Shown: positions 10,870-23,638 of the stretch, piece after piece | Numbering within the stretch: position 1 is the stretch's first letter | Layout of the letters: the number at the start of each line of letters is the position of its first letter | DNA from: Isoetes taiwanensis | Lineage: Eukaryota; Streptophyta; Lycopodiopsida; Isoetales; Isoetaceae | Assembly: GCA_021234155.1 (NCBI GenBank) | Contig: JAJEKV010000041.1 | Location: 9,879,018-9,943,017, forward strand | Direction of reading: 5' to 3' | DNA: 64,000 bases | Notes under the pieces: model-generated | Seen by the model: the letters and a program-made list of their open reading frames with translations, nothing else | Databases searched by the model: none | What the model was told of the DNA's origin: nothing | Translations under genes and position numbers: made by a program

Positions 10870-12430
10870 TTGCAACCGTGCTTGTTACCCTCTTCCTCGC
10901 AATTAATCAATGGCAACTTCGATTTTATTGTAGATGGTACAAATAGCCACGCCCCGCGCCGAGGCCGACGGCGTCACCAAATCTTCCGTGATCTTCAGAA
11001 GGAGGTAGACGCCCAGCAACCTTGCACGCCACCCCCAGCTTTTATAGTAGAGTCCCTGACCGAGTTTCAAGCTAGGGTAGAACCCAGCTAGTGCAACTCC
11101 CCCTTGTGTAGGATATTTTGTTCCTAGACAGCCCCCTCAAGAAAAGATTAGACGATGTCCCTAACATCGCCAAATACCTCACAAACAAAGCGCATCGCAC
11201 ACCCGAGCCAATGGTCCTAATCGGCCAACGTGACCAAGTACTTCTCTTTCAACACCGCTACGGCAATTTTTCTCACCCACCGCGTCGGTAGAACACCGCG
11301 GGGGAAAACCTCCATTCCCCCATGGACGCGGGACCCATTAGCCATAGCAAAGAGAACAACGGGTCCTCACACAAGATGAACAGGAGCAGGAAGGAAGGAA
11401 GAAGACTTCGGATGAACAGAATGTGAGGAGGAGGAAGACGATGTCGAAGCTCGACTCCACGGAGGAACGGCAAAGCAGAGCAGGAGTGGCAAGACTTGAA
11501 GAAGCCGGGCAGACTCGAGTCGCGCCACCCTGGGTTAGGCATCACAAGCCTAGCTCCCATTATCGCCGAAGGTGAGGAGTTTCCGCTCCTAAGCTTACAT
11601 TCAAAACCTCCCTGAGTGCGTGAAAAGGGAGTATCGACCAAGAGTTGCTCGCACCAACTCCGGAAGAATGTATTTGACGACTTCATCGTCCGGGGAGAGT
11701 CGGACTTCCCCTCCAAGTAAGGGAAGCCGACACTTACATCGGAGAGTTTACCCTCCGACATCCAAGCCTACAAAGAATATCGTGCAGATTATGGAGGCGC
11801 ATAAGGCGCAGAACAAGCTACCGACGGAGGAAGAGTTCCTTGCTCTTCAGTGAACGATGGGGATCCGCTATGCGCACCCTCAAACATCCTAATCTGAGAA
11901 GTCGGCCTCGCCAAAGACCCCCTGGATAGGACAGCGACCTCGACCCTCGTGAGGGTTTCAAAGCCGAGACTGGCGTGGAGCTCACCACGGCGGGAGGTTG
12001 ATGATTTCGGAAGCGCATTACGTAGCCGATACCGAAAGTGGCCGAGGACCGCCTCGCGAACGACAGTGTCACTACGCTTATTACCCCGCGCCCTGATGGA
12101 TGGAAGAATAGCGTTATCCACCGCAAGTTCACCCCTTGGTGAGGCGGCAGGGAAGGAGTATCATTGTCGATTGCACTCAGATTCTACGGGCATGCACGGC
12201 TACCCCTTAACACCGGTATGCAATCCCCGTGAAGAGAGCTGGTAGCACTCGACGCCTTCGACTTCGCCATACCTTTACAAAGCGGCAAGTGCAAGATCTG
12301 GATGGCGACCAGCCCTTATACCTCCCAACCGAGAATAGAAGATTTAGCAAGAGCATGCTGTGGTGGATCTCCAGCCAATGTTCTTAGGAACTTGGGCCAT
12401 TCGTGGGAACAGCCCCAAGTGAAAAAGTTC
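10870..12430 (+). pseudogene. Leader ORF-b of A, broken
   Basis: This segment is collinear with 24221-25695 in copy B. Shared pieces include a start region with FxVDGT or FSDGT, a stretch ending NIAKYLTNKA, an ITSLAPII(A/I)(E/D)GEE block near 11540-11580, DDFIVRG near 11680, and NPSYL/NPSYRG at the end. It does not resemble Gag or Pol. It is a second extra ORF between leader and gag; its function is unknown. Several frameshifts and stops are present. Conservation of the blocks between A and B argues that it was once a real protein. Confidence 0.5.
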
Positions 12431-12779
12431 CCCGAGGATAATCCATCTTACCTAAGATCAATGTAAAATGATTAGCTCTAGTTGCAATTTCTTGTATTAG
12501 TGTAATATAAAATATAAATATAACATTCTTCTTTGCACTTATAAATGTTTTGTTGATATATTTTGTGTCCCTCAACCATGCCAACAAACATAAATAATAC
12601 AAGAAAGCAAGGAAAAACTAACCATGTAGATATAAACCACTTGTGTATGCGTAAGCCAGAGGCCTCGAAAGCCAGAGAACGAATAACCCGCGAACTTACA
12701 GGGTTGGGGAGTCTGAGCCCGTGCCAGCCTCCAAGCAAGGAACCCGCTTGAAGAATTTGGACAAATGACCCCCTTAAGA

Positions 12780-13890
12780 AGAAATATCGCAAATGAGGAC
12801 AGACGAACAGAGATAAAGGCCTTCAGCTAGCCGCACGCTGTGGAGCGTGTTCTGGTGGGTAACGCCAATCGCCGCAAGCATCAGCACCGAGAAACGATAG
12901 AGACAAGAAGAGGAGCAAGAGAGGAAGGTCCCCAGCTCGGACCGACTCAAGCTCGATTCGACGACTCGAGGAAGAAGAAGAGCGTAACCAAGACCCAACA
13001 GAGGGAAGGCGAGGAACGCCCTGAGGGACGACAAAGGGACACAAGAACCTCCGACTACCAGAAGAAAGTAGACTCGCAGATTGGGAAATGTTTGAAGGCC
13101 AGAAGCTCGAGCAATTCTCAGCGAAGAACAGTCGTCGCATGGAGGCGTAGGCTTGGCTTGACGAGATGAATATCACGCAATGCCTATGGTATGAAGGATA
13201 AGGATAAAGGCAAAAGTATGCTGGTGGGTTACAAATAAACGCTGACGAGCACTCCGACTCCAAAGACTTTCCAAAGACTTTCCAAAGACTCCAAAGACTT
13301 TCCAAAGACTTTGCACCCAAAGACTTTCCATGGTGTGAAGATTTTTCAAAGGGTTTTAAAAGCATGCGCCCCGGTGGGGTGGTTTTTGCACCCCACCAAA
13401 GATACTTTTGCCCTAAAGGCGTGGTGGCAACTGGGGAGCAAAGACGCATTTGGTGGAAGGGCTATGCCAAGGCTCATGGCTTAAGCAGAGATGCTTGCGT
13501 GTTCAAGAAGTTTGCTAAAGCCTTCAAGCCATTATTATCCCAAGAGAGCACAAGTCCAAGATGATGCCAGCTCTACAAAGTTGCAAAGAAGGCAACAATT
13601 TAAATACGTAAATACACAGAGGAATTTATGAGGCTAAGGCTGATGTGCCAAAGTTAGAGAGAAGCACGCAAAGGAAAGCTACATTGAAGGTCCTGAATGA
13701 GGAGATCCGCGAAGTTTGTAAGGGCAATAAACCCGGCAGAATGCGATCGGGTTTTGAGTCCAAGGCAATAAGTTTGCAAGGAACAGACCTCGTAATACGG
13801 GCGAGGCAGCATTATTACCAAGATAAAGGCAAGGCACAGGCAGCTTCAGCCCGAGAGGACAGCCAGCCTGTGACCAGCTAGAGCCCCATA
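12780..13890 (+). pseudogene. gag of A, disrupted by a minisatellite-bearing insertion
   Basis: Sequence collinear with the Gag of B includes TSDYQKKVDS (about 13050), the RIWWKGYAKAHGLSRDA block (13445-13500), FKKFAKAF (about 13505) and the later EEIREVCKGNKPG segment (about 13700). About 200 bp inserted near 13217-13422, containing repeated CCAAAGACTTT units, splits it just before IWWKG. The zinc-knuckle region near 13990-14090 is unreadable as a CCHC motif. The 208-codon minus-strand frame at 12823-13449 is a shadow. Confidence 0.75.
13217..13422. repeat. Insertion with CCAAAGACTTT minisatellite
   Basis: About six copies of the 11-bp unit lie at 13260-13330, one of them shortened. The flanking bases rejoin the Gag frame seen uninterrupted in copy B. 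Copy B has no counterpart of this block. Confidence 0.75.
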
Positions 13891-14089
13891 TAGTGGCAAT
13901 CAAGGGAAGCAAAGGAGAGAAGAAGCGGTGTGTCTTTCAAAGACAAACAAGAAGGGTCAAACTACTCCAAAGCAAGGCGATCCTTTTTCAAGGTGCCATG
14001 CCCAAGGAGAAGAAGAGACAGTGAGTGCATAGAAAGCGCCTTTGCTTCGTGGGTTTCCAGCCAAAGCCATAGGACAAATAACCGCCCAT

Positions 14090-17000
14090 ATGTCATGAGT
14101 GCAGCGCCAGCAGAGTGGGAGATTGGGACACCGCCCGGACGACGAACGGCGAGGAGGCCCGCGACTACATTCGTGGTGAGTGTCATATCTTTGCCGAATA
14201 GATACGAGCAAGCGGGAGAGCCAAGATAAAGTAATTTCCACAAGAGGAAAGGCCAAGGCCAAGTCATTTATAGTCCCGATAGATTCGAAGTAGCCATAAC
14301 TTTTGCATCTCCCGGAATGGTTCAAATGTTGAAGTTGAAACCATTAAAGTCAAAGCCAAGGCCCCTGTCTTAGCAAGTGGAGCAAGAAGGGCGCATCGGT
14401 GTAAAAGAATCAACTTTGACATCGACTTGTAGGGGATTAAGATCCGTGATGGGGGCGTAATAATAATGGGCATTGGCAAGTTTTAATTTGATAATAGGTA
14501 TGGAGTACCTTGGACCAGCGGGGCCATTATCGACAGGGAAAGCGGAAAGGTGACCTTCCCAACAATCTCGACGGCAAGATCATTGAGATAGCAGGTAAAG
14601 AAGTTGTTCCCATCATGCGGTGCATGTCTTCTAAATGGTCGCTCAAGTGCATCAAGAGTGAGCAAGTAGCATACATCAAGCTTGAGATTAGTGAGCCGGA
14701 ATTGGAAGGAAGCAAAGAAGACAAGATGCTCGAAGTCGCCGGGCAAATAGCTAAGTTGATCACCGAGTTCCACCCATCTCTTTCGTGATGAGATCAAGCT
14801 CTCCCTCCTAGGGGAGTCGAGTGCAGATAGCACTCGAACCCGGAACAAAGCCTACAAGCAAGGCTCCATATAGAATGACAACGCAGGAGTTTGTCTGAGC
14901 TGAAGAAGCAAGCTAGGTGAGCCGCCGACCTAGGTTTCATTAGACCTAGTGTCTACCGGCCGCTTGGAGTCCCATTCTTTTGTCAAGAAGAAGGATGGAT
15001 CTTTGAGGATGTGCATAGACTATAGACCCGGTTGAATAAGCACACCATTAAGAACAAGCATGCTTCCAAGATCGACGACTTGATGGATCAGCTTCAAGGA
15101 GCAAAGATCTTCTCCCAAAATCGAATTTAAGGTCAGTTATCATCGACACGGATAAAGGAGGAGGATATCCACAAGACCGGGCCTTCGTGACGGGCAGCGG
15201 GTATGGGCATTATGAGTTCACGCGTGATGCCTTTCGCTTATCAATGTCTCAAGAACGCTCATGAGGTTCATGAACTATATCTTCGTGGGAGTTCCCCGGA
15301 CACCTTTGTGATTGTTTCTTTGATGACATTTTGGTGTATAGCAGATCCCTTTGAAGAGCACGGCAACACTTGAGAAGGGTGCTAGAGAAGTTGAAGAGGC
15401 ACTTGTAACGCCAAGTTGTCGGCGCCACTTGCAACAGAAGGTGGAATACCTTGGTCATGTGATCTCGGCAGAAGGCATCTCGAATTTACCCCCGCCAAGA
15501 TTGAAGAAGGATTCAGCGGGGTCGGGCGCCTAAGAATGTGCACGAGGTCAGAAGTTTTCTTGCCCAGTTGTGGTACTACAGAAGTTCACAGAAGAACTTT
15601 GTTAAGATAGCAGCCCCGCTAATCGCATCGGGACGAAGGGTAGAAGGTGAAAGATTGGGTAGAGCATTGGCACAAGAAAGCCCAAAAGGGTTTGAATTGT
15701 TGAAAGAAGCTCGGAATTTACGTGATGCGAAAAGTAAGATAGCTACGTGCAAAGGCTTATGCAAGAAGAGATGCGGTAGCAGCATATGGCCCCTGTGAAG
15801 ATGAACGACGCAGAGACGCCGCTACCCAACGACGCATCAGGAATTGCTTGCGGGTTGTCGTGGCATTAAGAATATGGAGGTACTATCTCTTGGGGAAGGA
15901 AGTTCCAATTGGATACCACCATCGAAAGCCTCCAATATGTATTCACGCTAAAACCACACCTCAACCGAGGCAACGAGATGGATGGAGTTCCTCAAGAATA
16001 TGACTTTGATATAGTCTGCTGCTTCGGGAAGCTCAATGTGGTAGCAGATGCTTTCTTCAAGGCATCCCCCGACAACTAGAGTGCATTGTAATGTAACTTC
16101 CGGACGCCTCCAAATGACTTTGGTAAGAAGATTGAAGAGTCCTTGCCAATGGATGTGGATTTCTGTGGAGTATGGACAAGCCTCTCTAAGGAGGCTAGAA
16201 CACGTGATAAAGAGCTGAGACCTTCAAGCATTATAAGAAGGAAGGCAACCGTTATACCATAAGAACAAGTTGCTGCACAGAATCATCGGGTGTAAGGAAG
16301 TTGATCCTCCATGACACGCTTCAACTTGACCCAATAGCTGGCCATGCGGGATTCATGAAAACATATTTCAAAGTGCGCAATAGCACTATTATTGGCCGGG
16401 AATGAAGAAGCAAATAGCTCGCTACATCAAGGAATGTCGGACTATGCCGCCAGACGGCTGAGCGCTTCGAATTCGGGGGCATTAGAGCCATTAGCGTGCC
16501 AAACGCTTAAGTGGGAGGTAATCAAAGATGGACTTCATCACAGACTCCCAAGAGCGGCCGAGAGGCAAGGATGCCTTGATGGTAGTAGTCGACAAGTTGT
16601 CGAAGATGGCACATTTTGTGCCTTGCAGACCACATGTGTGATACGCTATGGATACGCCAAACAAAGCTCTTCACCAAAGAGATCTTCGTGCTTCATGGCA
16701 TGCCAAGGGAGATTATTCAGCCGAGGGGATCCGGTTCATGAGTGCCTTTTGGCAAGACCTCTTTACACGACTTATTCGCACTAAGCTATCCATGAGCACG
16801 CCAGATCATCCTCGACGGATGGGCCGACGGGCTGACCAACAGATCTTAGAAGACATAAGAAACTATGTCCGAATAAGCAAAGTATGTGGGAAGAATTTAT
16901 TCACTTGGTGGAGTTTGCATACAATAGCACCAAGCGTGAATCATCCCAAATATGCGCCATTTATGATCAATTATGGCTATCGCTAAGTTTAACTCCGCAC

Positions 17001-17632
17001 TTGGCACAACCCCCGTCAAAAGTAGAAGTTCGCAGCCAGCATGTTGGCCGATATGCAGCAGCTCGTGGAAGAAGTTCGAGGTTATACGCTAGAAACAAGA
17101 AGTCGAGAAGAGCATGGACACAAGCATCGAAACGTCGAGAGAGTTCAAAGTTGGAGACGATGTATGGCTCAAGATAAAGGTGAAGCGGTGGCTTCGAGGA
17201 TTGGCAATTGCAAGAAGCTTGCTCCAAGGTGGGCTGGACCCTTCGTAATAATCAAGAGAGTAGGTAATCAATCCTACAAGTTAGAATTGCCGCAAAGACA
17301 CCTAAAGATTCATAAGGTCTTCCACGGAGTTTGTTGAAGAAGCATACTCCAAATCCGGGCGAAGTCTTGGACACTCAACGTTGTTGGAAATGACGGAGGA
17401 GCAGCTGGAAATAGTTCGAAATGATTCTTGATAAAGCTTTCAAGAAGACAAGGAGGTCGGAGTTCCTCCAATACTTGGTCAAGTGGAAACACTTCGCTGT
17501 GGAAAACGGCGCGGGTACTTCTAAGGATTTAGTAAAGCGGCATCCACGCTTTATGGAGCAATGGGGACGGCAAAGGTCATCTCGAAGAAACGCCGTGCAT
17601 GTCGATTTGTGTAGGTTAATTTTTGTATAGAT
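14090..17632 (+). pseudogene. pol of A: protease, RT/RNase H, integrase, chromodomain (decayed)
   Basis: Domain order is inferred by collinearity with B. Protease remnant: IDS then SSHNF near 14278-14305, and IIGMEYLGPAG near 14490. [13 protein letters not shown] near 15030, [14 protein letters not shown] near 15075, and an SLMTFWCIA-frame remnant of the FFDDILVYS motif near 15320. RNase H/tether near 15600-16080. Integrase: zinc-finger remnant near 16300-16440, then VVVDKLSKMAHFVPC in broken frame near 16580 and FIHLVEFAYNSTKRE at 16890-16935. Chromodomain: EFLQYLVKWKHFAVEN at 17460-17507. Every domain has frameshifts. It is a Ty3/gypsy chromovirus, since the integrase is followed by a chromodomain, and it is certainly non-functional as read. 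Confidence 0.85.
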
Positions 17633-18467
17633 TAATCCACGATGCAACCTTATGCTTGGTATGGGTCGCATGCGTTGTTCGATGATGAGACCACTACGGT
17701 GATCTCTAGGGTGGTGTAATGTCAATGTAGGCATGACCGCGTTTCGATGGGCGAAAGTGGAAGGTAGATTAGAAAGTCTCGTCCTTGTCCCACGGAAGGA
17801 GGCGACCTCGAGAAAAGAGGTCATTAAGGAATGCATTGATAGGAAAGCACCTTTAGCCCCATATATGCTTTGATAGGAGGAATCCATCCACGAGAAGGAT
17901 ATCCTCCACGCCGGCAACTAGAGGTGTAGGCATGAGCCGCATATAGGCATATAGGGGCAGTCTCCACCGGCCATTATGGAAGATTCATCCTCTTCCTATG
18001 CCGAGATTAGCCATGCATTCATGTAGATAGGTGGGTTGGTCACCATATAACCAAAATTTATTAAATAATTAAAAACGGTAATTAACGTGGTGTCGAATCA
18101 CAGGCCAGCCAAGAGAGCCCGACAAGGCAAGGAGGTCGAGTTTGAAGACTTGCAACACAAGTTTTGTTGGAATGTGTTGCAAGGAATGAAGAGTACCCAG
18201 GACAATAACTATAGATATGAAATGTTGAAATGTTGTCTAATTTAAGATAGTGAATACCTTGTTTAATGATGTTATGAATTGTTAAGTATTCCATAGTATG
18301 ATGACGTGATAATGTTTTAAAGATATTACCTTAGGGTAATCCCGTAAATGTATAACTATTATATTGTATGCATCATGTTGATTGCGCATTTGCAGATTAG
18401 TAAGATCCCAAGGTGGGAAGACCCACGATCTTGCTTGACAAAGACATCATTTCAAAGGTGGGGAGAA
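17633..18467 (+). other. 3' UTR of A with conserved hairpin and polypurine tract
   Basis: No coding sequence. A perfect 11-bp stem CTTGCAACACA / TGTGTTGCAAG lies at 18149-18159 and 18173-18183 and is conserved in B, C and D. The purine tract AAAGGTGGGGAGAA at 18454-18467 directly precedes the 3' LTR. Confidence 0.8.
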
Positions 18468-20022
18468 TGTGGCGTTCCGGCCGACAAGATATACGGTCCC
18501 AAGGCGATATCATCTTGTCTTTGCCACATTGCAGCCAACGCCACTCCGTGATCATGCCAACGGATAGCCGGTAAAGTAGCCCTAGGGGCAACTTGCTAGA
18601 GTGTTCATATATTATTAATGTGCACATGTGCACATTAATGAGGGCACACCTTTCCATGTTGGCATATTTTGCCACCTAGCCATTAAAGGCAAGTGGGGCC
18701 TTTCAATTATCCCACATGCCAAATTGGGTAATTGGAAACCCTAGCCTAAACCCCATGTCTATTTAGGTAGGAAAACCCTAGCTTGCTAGTTTTTTCGTCC
18801 TTAGGGGTTTTAGGAGCTCGGTTTGGCTGCCCGGGGAGCCAAAACCCGCCTCCCGTATTTGCCCGTTTAATTGCGCCATCGGTTCCCGACCAAGCATTTC
18901 AGGCGGGGATGGTTGAACTTCGGGTCAAAAGGCCACTCAAGGATATCAGATTTGGTCAATTTAATAGCTTAAACCCGTCTTCTAGTCATAGAATCAGTAG
19001 GGTTAGACTATTAAATTGCCCATAGCAAACTATCTAGATCATTAGATCTAGGACACTAACTAAAGAACCTAACTCTATGATTAGATCTAGTTCTTTAGTT
19101 CTGTGATGTATTTGGATGATGTATCTCGCGGAACTCCTTGTATTGGGAAGGGGGGTAGAAGCCCTAAAGCTTGTAGTTGATGCTCCTAGAATAGCCTCTC
19201 TAGCACAATGTAGATTCGCCGTGGTACAAGAGCCACACCCTGGTTGTGGGTGAAGGGCCGACCGCTAAGAAGGAGGTTCATGTTCTGACTCTGAATGATC
19301 CCCCGGTGTGTAAAGCCTACCGGGATCAGTGTGACTAGGTCTAATGGCTTACCACCGTCTTGAGGTAAGGCATGGGCTCGACACCCGTGAAGTGGTGTAC
19401 ACTTTCCGTGGGTTCGCCAAATAACACGCAAGTGGCCCTCTAGTCACCTTGAGTCAGCATGTAGATCTCGGAGGGAGTGATCCCACCGCCCCATCTGAAC
19501 GCTGGGAGGAGAGACCCGTGAATAGCCCCTTCTGGCTATGCATCCCGTGCGGGCCACGGTCAGTCCCAACACTTTTCAAATTTACTCGCAAAGTGTGCAC
19601 GGAGGGCGGATGGAGGGACAACCCAATGCCATGTTCTTATGCTAGCCAAATCCATTGCCATGAATTACATGCGCAATGAACACGGGGAGACCCAAGCCGC
19701 CAGTCCTCCCCTTGAGTCCGAGCCTTGGGTAGGATTCCCTATGTGATGTGCTGATCTTTGTCTATGCAGATATGTGGAGGGCCATCCTTCGAGATGGTCA
19801 CATGATGTTGATGTATGTGCTACTGACATGTATGTTCACGCTTCCGCAGCTAGGTAGGCCCTGAGGGAGACAGGGTAGAATGACACCTTCACTCTTCCCA
19901 CTGGGACTCGTTACGGGTGCAGTGACATGTGGAGGGCCCCAGACGATGGGCTATGGTGTGGGGAAGAACTGGCTTGTATACCGGTGGAGTGCACCGCAGA
20001 TAACGCAGTAGGGGACGTCACA
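18468..20022 (+). mobile_element. 3' LTR of chromovirus A
   Basis: It starts TGTGGCGTTCC after the purine tract and ends GGGGACGTCACA at 20022. It shares A-specific features with the 5' LTR at 6669, for example TGCACATGTGCACATTAATGAG and CATGTTGGCATATTTTGCC, that B lacks. No flanking host DNA follows: LTR sequence of B starts at once. Confidence 0.9.
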
Positions 20023-21528
20023 CCGACTGACGTGTACGCCAACGTGTAGCCAGGCCAGTAGCCCCTAGGGGGCAACTTACAAGGTATGTGTATTTATTAA
20101 TGTGCACATTTACCAATGTACACATTTATTAAGGTGCACACCTTTCCATGTAGATACATTTATGCCACCTAGCCATTAAAGGCAAGTGGGCCATTCCCAA
20201 TTATCCCACATGCCTAAAGGGATAATTGGAAACCCTAGCCCTAACCCCTTGTCTATTTAGGTAGGAGGAAACCCTAACTTGCCATTTTCGTCCATAGGGT
20301 TCTAGAGCTCTGTTTTGGCTGCCCCAGGAGTCAAAAGCGCCTCCCAGACTTTGTCTAAGCGAATTGCACCATTAGTTCTCCTTGATTCGAGCAGTTCAGC
20401 AGGATGGTGGAACTCAGGTCAGGAGGAGCAACTCAAGGATCATGTATATATAGTCGATTTAATAGTCTAAACTATCTTCCAGTCATTGTATCAGTAGGTT
20501 TAGCCTATTAAATCGCACTTAGCAGCTATCTAGATCTCTAGATACCAGACTCTAACTAAAGAACCTAATTCTATGATATAGATTAGATCTAGTTCTTTAG
20601 TTCTCTATGATGTATATGGATGATGTATATCTGTGAACTCCTTGTATTGGGAAGGGGGGTAGAGACCTCAAGCTTGGTAGTAGATGCTCCTAGATTAGCC
20701 TCTCTAGCACACTGTAGATTCGACCTGTGTACAAGAACCACATCTGGTTGTGGGTGAAGGGGCCAGACTGGCTAAGAAGGAGGTTCGTGTCCTGACCCTT
20801 GAACGATCCCTCTGGTGTGTAAGGCCTTCCGGGGATCATTGTGACTAGGTTTAATGGCTTACCACTGAGTGCGGGTAAGGCATGGGCTCGACACCCGTGA
20901 AGTGGTGTTCACTTTCCAGTGGGTTCAGTCGAATAAGGGCAGTGGCCCTCTAGTCACCTTGAGTCAGCATGTAGACCTCTGGAGGGAGTGATCCCTACCT
21001 GCCCCATCGGAACTGGGGAGATGCAACCCAGGAATAGCCCCTTTGGCTATGCATCCGGCGGGCTACAGTCAGATCCCAACACTTTTCAGCCTACTCTGCA
21101 AAGTGTGCACAGGAGGGGCGGATGGAGTGGACAACCCGATGCCATGTTCTTATGCCAGCCAAATCCATTGCCATGAATTCTGTCTGCAATGAACTATGGA
21201 GACCCAAGCCGTCAGTCATCCCTTGAGTCTGAGCCTTGGGTAGGTCTTCCCATATGTATTGTGCTGATCTTTGTCTATGCAGATGTTGATGTACCACCCT
21301 TCGAGGTGGATATGTGATGATATTGTTTACTGACATGTATGTTTACGCTTCTGCAGCTAGGTAGGCCCTGAGGGAGACGGGGTAAAATGACCCCTTCACT
21401 CTTCCCACTGGGACTCGTTACAGGTACAGTGACACGTGGAGGGCCCTGTATCAGTGTGGAGCTGGTATGGGGGATGAACTCCTGTTTGTATATGGTGAGT
21501 GCACCGTATACGAGTAGGGGACGTCACA
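20023..21528 (+). mobile_element. 5' LTR of chromovirus B, lacking its first ~70 bp
   Basis: It matches the 3' LTR of B (31589 onward) from its first base, CCGACTGACGTGTACGCC. The first 70 bases present in the 3' LTR (31519-31588) are missing where it abuts LTR A3'. It ends GGGGACGTCACA. Confidence 0.9.
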
Positions 21529-21541
21529 TGGTATCAGAGCC
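21529..21541 (+). other. Primer binding site B (tRNA-iMet)
   Basis: TGGTATCAGAGCC starts directly after the LTR end and matches the complement of the initiator methionine tRNA 3' terminus without mismatch. Confidence 0.95.
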
Positions 21542-21732
21542 ATGTTCTTGGAGACCAAGAGCAAAGCACTGACCATGCTCCCAGTAGTACTAACTTGATA
21601 GGATCCTCAAACCTCGAAAAATGGGAAATTTTTTTCTCATTTTTGTAGTTTATGCTAAGCTAGTAACAAGTTAAGTGAATGAGAATATAACAAGATTAAA
21701 ATTAGTGAGCCAAACCTTCAAATAGTAGGATG

Positions 21733-22101
21733 GTCTCACACGTCGCGCCAGGACAGATAATGAGAATCTCATTTTTGGGCTCAATAACATTAATGAGACA
21801 TTGAGCCCAAAACACCCTGAAAAGTCATGAATTTCAGAAAAGTAACTTGGTAATTCGAATTTTAAACTAGGAATTAGCTAGAATTAGTATGTTACATCCC
21901 TAAAAACATGTTTAGGAAGTATAAATTTTAGTATTAGAATCCACCATGTGTTCATGCGTCAAGGCCAGACCAAAATGGAACCTTCATTTTACGTAAAAGC
22001 AATGTGTGAGACCATGAGGTTAGAAATGCTTAAATTTAGGTGTTTTAAGTGTTTTAGGTGACCCAAAAGGGTAGTTTGAAAAAATGGCCCGTCTATAAAT
22101 A
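21733..22101 (+). promoter_or_regulatory. Leader cassette 1 of B: stem-loops and TATA box
   Basis: GTCTCACACGTCGCGCC at 21734-21750 begins module 1. In place of the usual right arm there is a separate perfect 13-bp stem, TTTTGGGCTCAAT (21774-21786) with ATTGAGCCCAAAA (21801-21813). Module 2 runs 21946-22013 and ends GTGTGAGACC. TATAAATA is at 22094-22101. The arrangement matches cassette 2 (23639-24109) and both cassettes of A. Confidence 0.65.
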
Positions 22102-22382
22102 GACCTAGGACCCTCCTCATTCCCACGTTCTTCCTTAGAAATCTGCTCTCGTTTGCCAAGGCGATCTTCTCGTGATTGACATTGACGACCAAAAAATGGC
22201 CCTGACAAAGCATCAGCTAGAGTCCTCCGTGTGTTACTTTCCCCAGCCCAAGATATGCTTCAGAGCCGCCTTCTCTCGTGCATGACCCGGGCCTTTCATC
22301 AAGTTTAGGGCTCCCAAAGACGCTGAGGAGGATGCACACCGACGCTGAACCCGGGAGGTCATAGCTAAGAGCGACGGCCGCC

Positions 22383-22812
22383 ATGCAGAAATCCTTTGAA
22401 GAAGTGGCAAGGAAAGAGAAAGAAGAAGAAGAATGGGCCAAGGAGGAAAGGAAGAAGAAAGAAGAACAAGATCGGGCGGCCGAGCAACGCGAAGAGCAGA
22501 GGCGTACCGACTCCCGAGCCAACAATCGAGGAGCAAGTCGAGGCTTGGGTTCGAGAGAAGAAGGCCGAGGAGCGAGAGGAACAGAGGGAGCCGGGGCTCG
22601 AACCAGCTGAGGAAGAAGACCTCGCGGCGTTTATCAAGAAGTATGAAGCCAAGAAGCGCCGTCGAGAAAAGAAGAGGAAGAGGGAACAGGAGGAGCCGAA
22701 CACAGCCGAGGAGCCGAAAGCAAGAAGAAGGCTAAGGCAAAGGGCAAGACGGGTGGGCAAAAAAGAAGAGTCATTCTGTGTTAAGCGGGTAAAGGGTTTA
22801 GTCATTAACTAA
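22383..22812 (+). pseudogene. Leader ORF-a of B (highly charged coiled-coil-like)
   Basis: Overlapping open frames (22383-22610 and 22396-22812) encode long runs of Lys, Glu and Arg (for example AKEERKKKEEQDRAAEQREE), followed by EEDLAAFIKKYEAKKRRREK. Frame changes within the region show a break. It corresponds to 9249-9800 in A. The composition suggests an extended helix able to bind nucleic acid or to oligomerise; no family is recognised. A further proline-rich stretch to about 23300 may belong to it. Minus-strand frames of up to 146 codons here are shadows of this biased sequence. Confidence 0.45.
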
Positions 22813-23638
22813 CCCTCACCGACCAGTCAGTCCCCTCCACCGACGACATTCGATGAAGATTACGCCCCAACCCGGAAGGGCAAGCTCCCCTCAAACCCCC
22901 GCACCGATGAGCAAGCAAGCATTCCCCACCGTGAGGGAGGCAATCCCCGACCCGAAAGCAGCCCGACAGGCGCAGAAGCCCCCACCTTACCCGACGTGGG
23001 ATAGGGTCAAAGCACCGCTGCCAGCAAAAGAAGAGGCGCATAAGGGAGCACAAAAATTTACATGACGAAGTGGGAGGCGTACAACGCGTACTACCGGTAG
23101 CACAGAGTGAGGACTATCGAAGGAGGACACTCGACGAAGAGCCAAACTCTGAAGCCGCCACCACCGAAGCCCAAGCCTCCTAGAGCACCAGGAAAGAAGA
23201 GGACCGGCAGGAAGGAGACGGAGAGGAGAGCCCTCAAGGAGATCAGGCATTTTCAACGGTTACCGTTTTTGATTCCCCGTGCGGATTCGCCCGCCTAGTC
23301 CGAGAGGTCATCCAGGAGTATAACACAGATATGAGGGTGACTGACAAAATGTTGCTGGCCTCTGCAGAAGCAAAGAAAGCAAAACCGGTGCAAAGCATTT
23401 CTCAAGATTCGACGGCTGCCGCAGTTTCACGTGAAGAGGGTCACACTCATGAGGCAAGACATGCATCTTGCTAGACACATCAAGGGAGAACGCCCTTAAA
23501 AGTTTGTAAATAATAGAAAATTTTTGTTAATATAAACAGTTTTTTTGGCTAAATACTATGTCTAATCTTGCTTAATTAAGTAAAGTTATTGAATTCTGGC
23601 TTTTGTTTTAGTTAAAATGGACACTTTGAGCAAATTTG

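Noticed and set aside
12823-13449. 208-codon minus-strand ORF
   Set aside because: It lies antisense to the gag of A and spans the minisatellite insertion; Ser/Leu-rich shadow composition with no domain.
22365-22805. 146-codon minus-strand hydrophobic ORF
   Set aside because: Complement of the Lys/Glu-rich leader ORF-a; Leu/Phe/Ser runs are an expected artefact.
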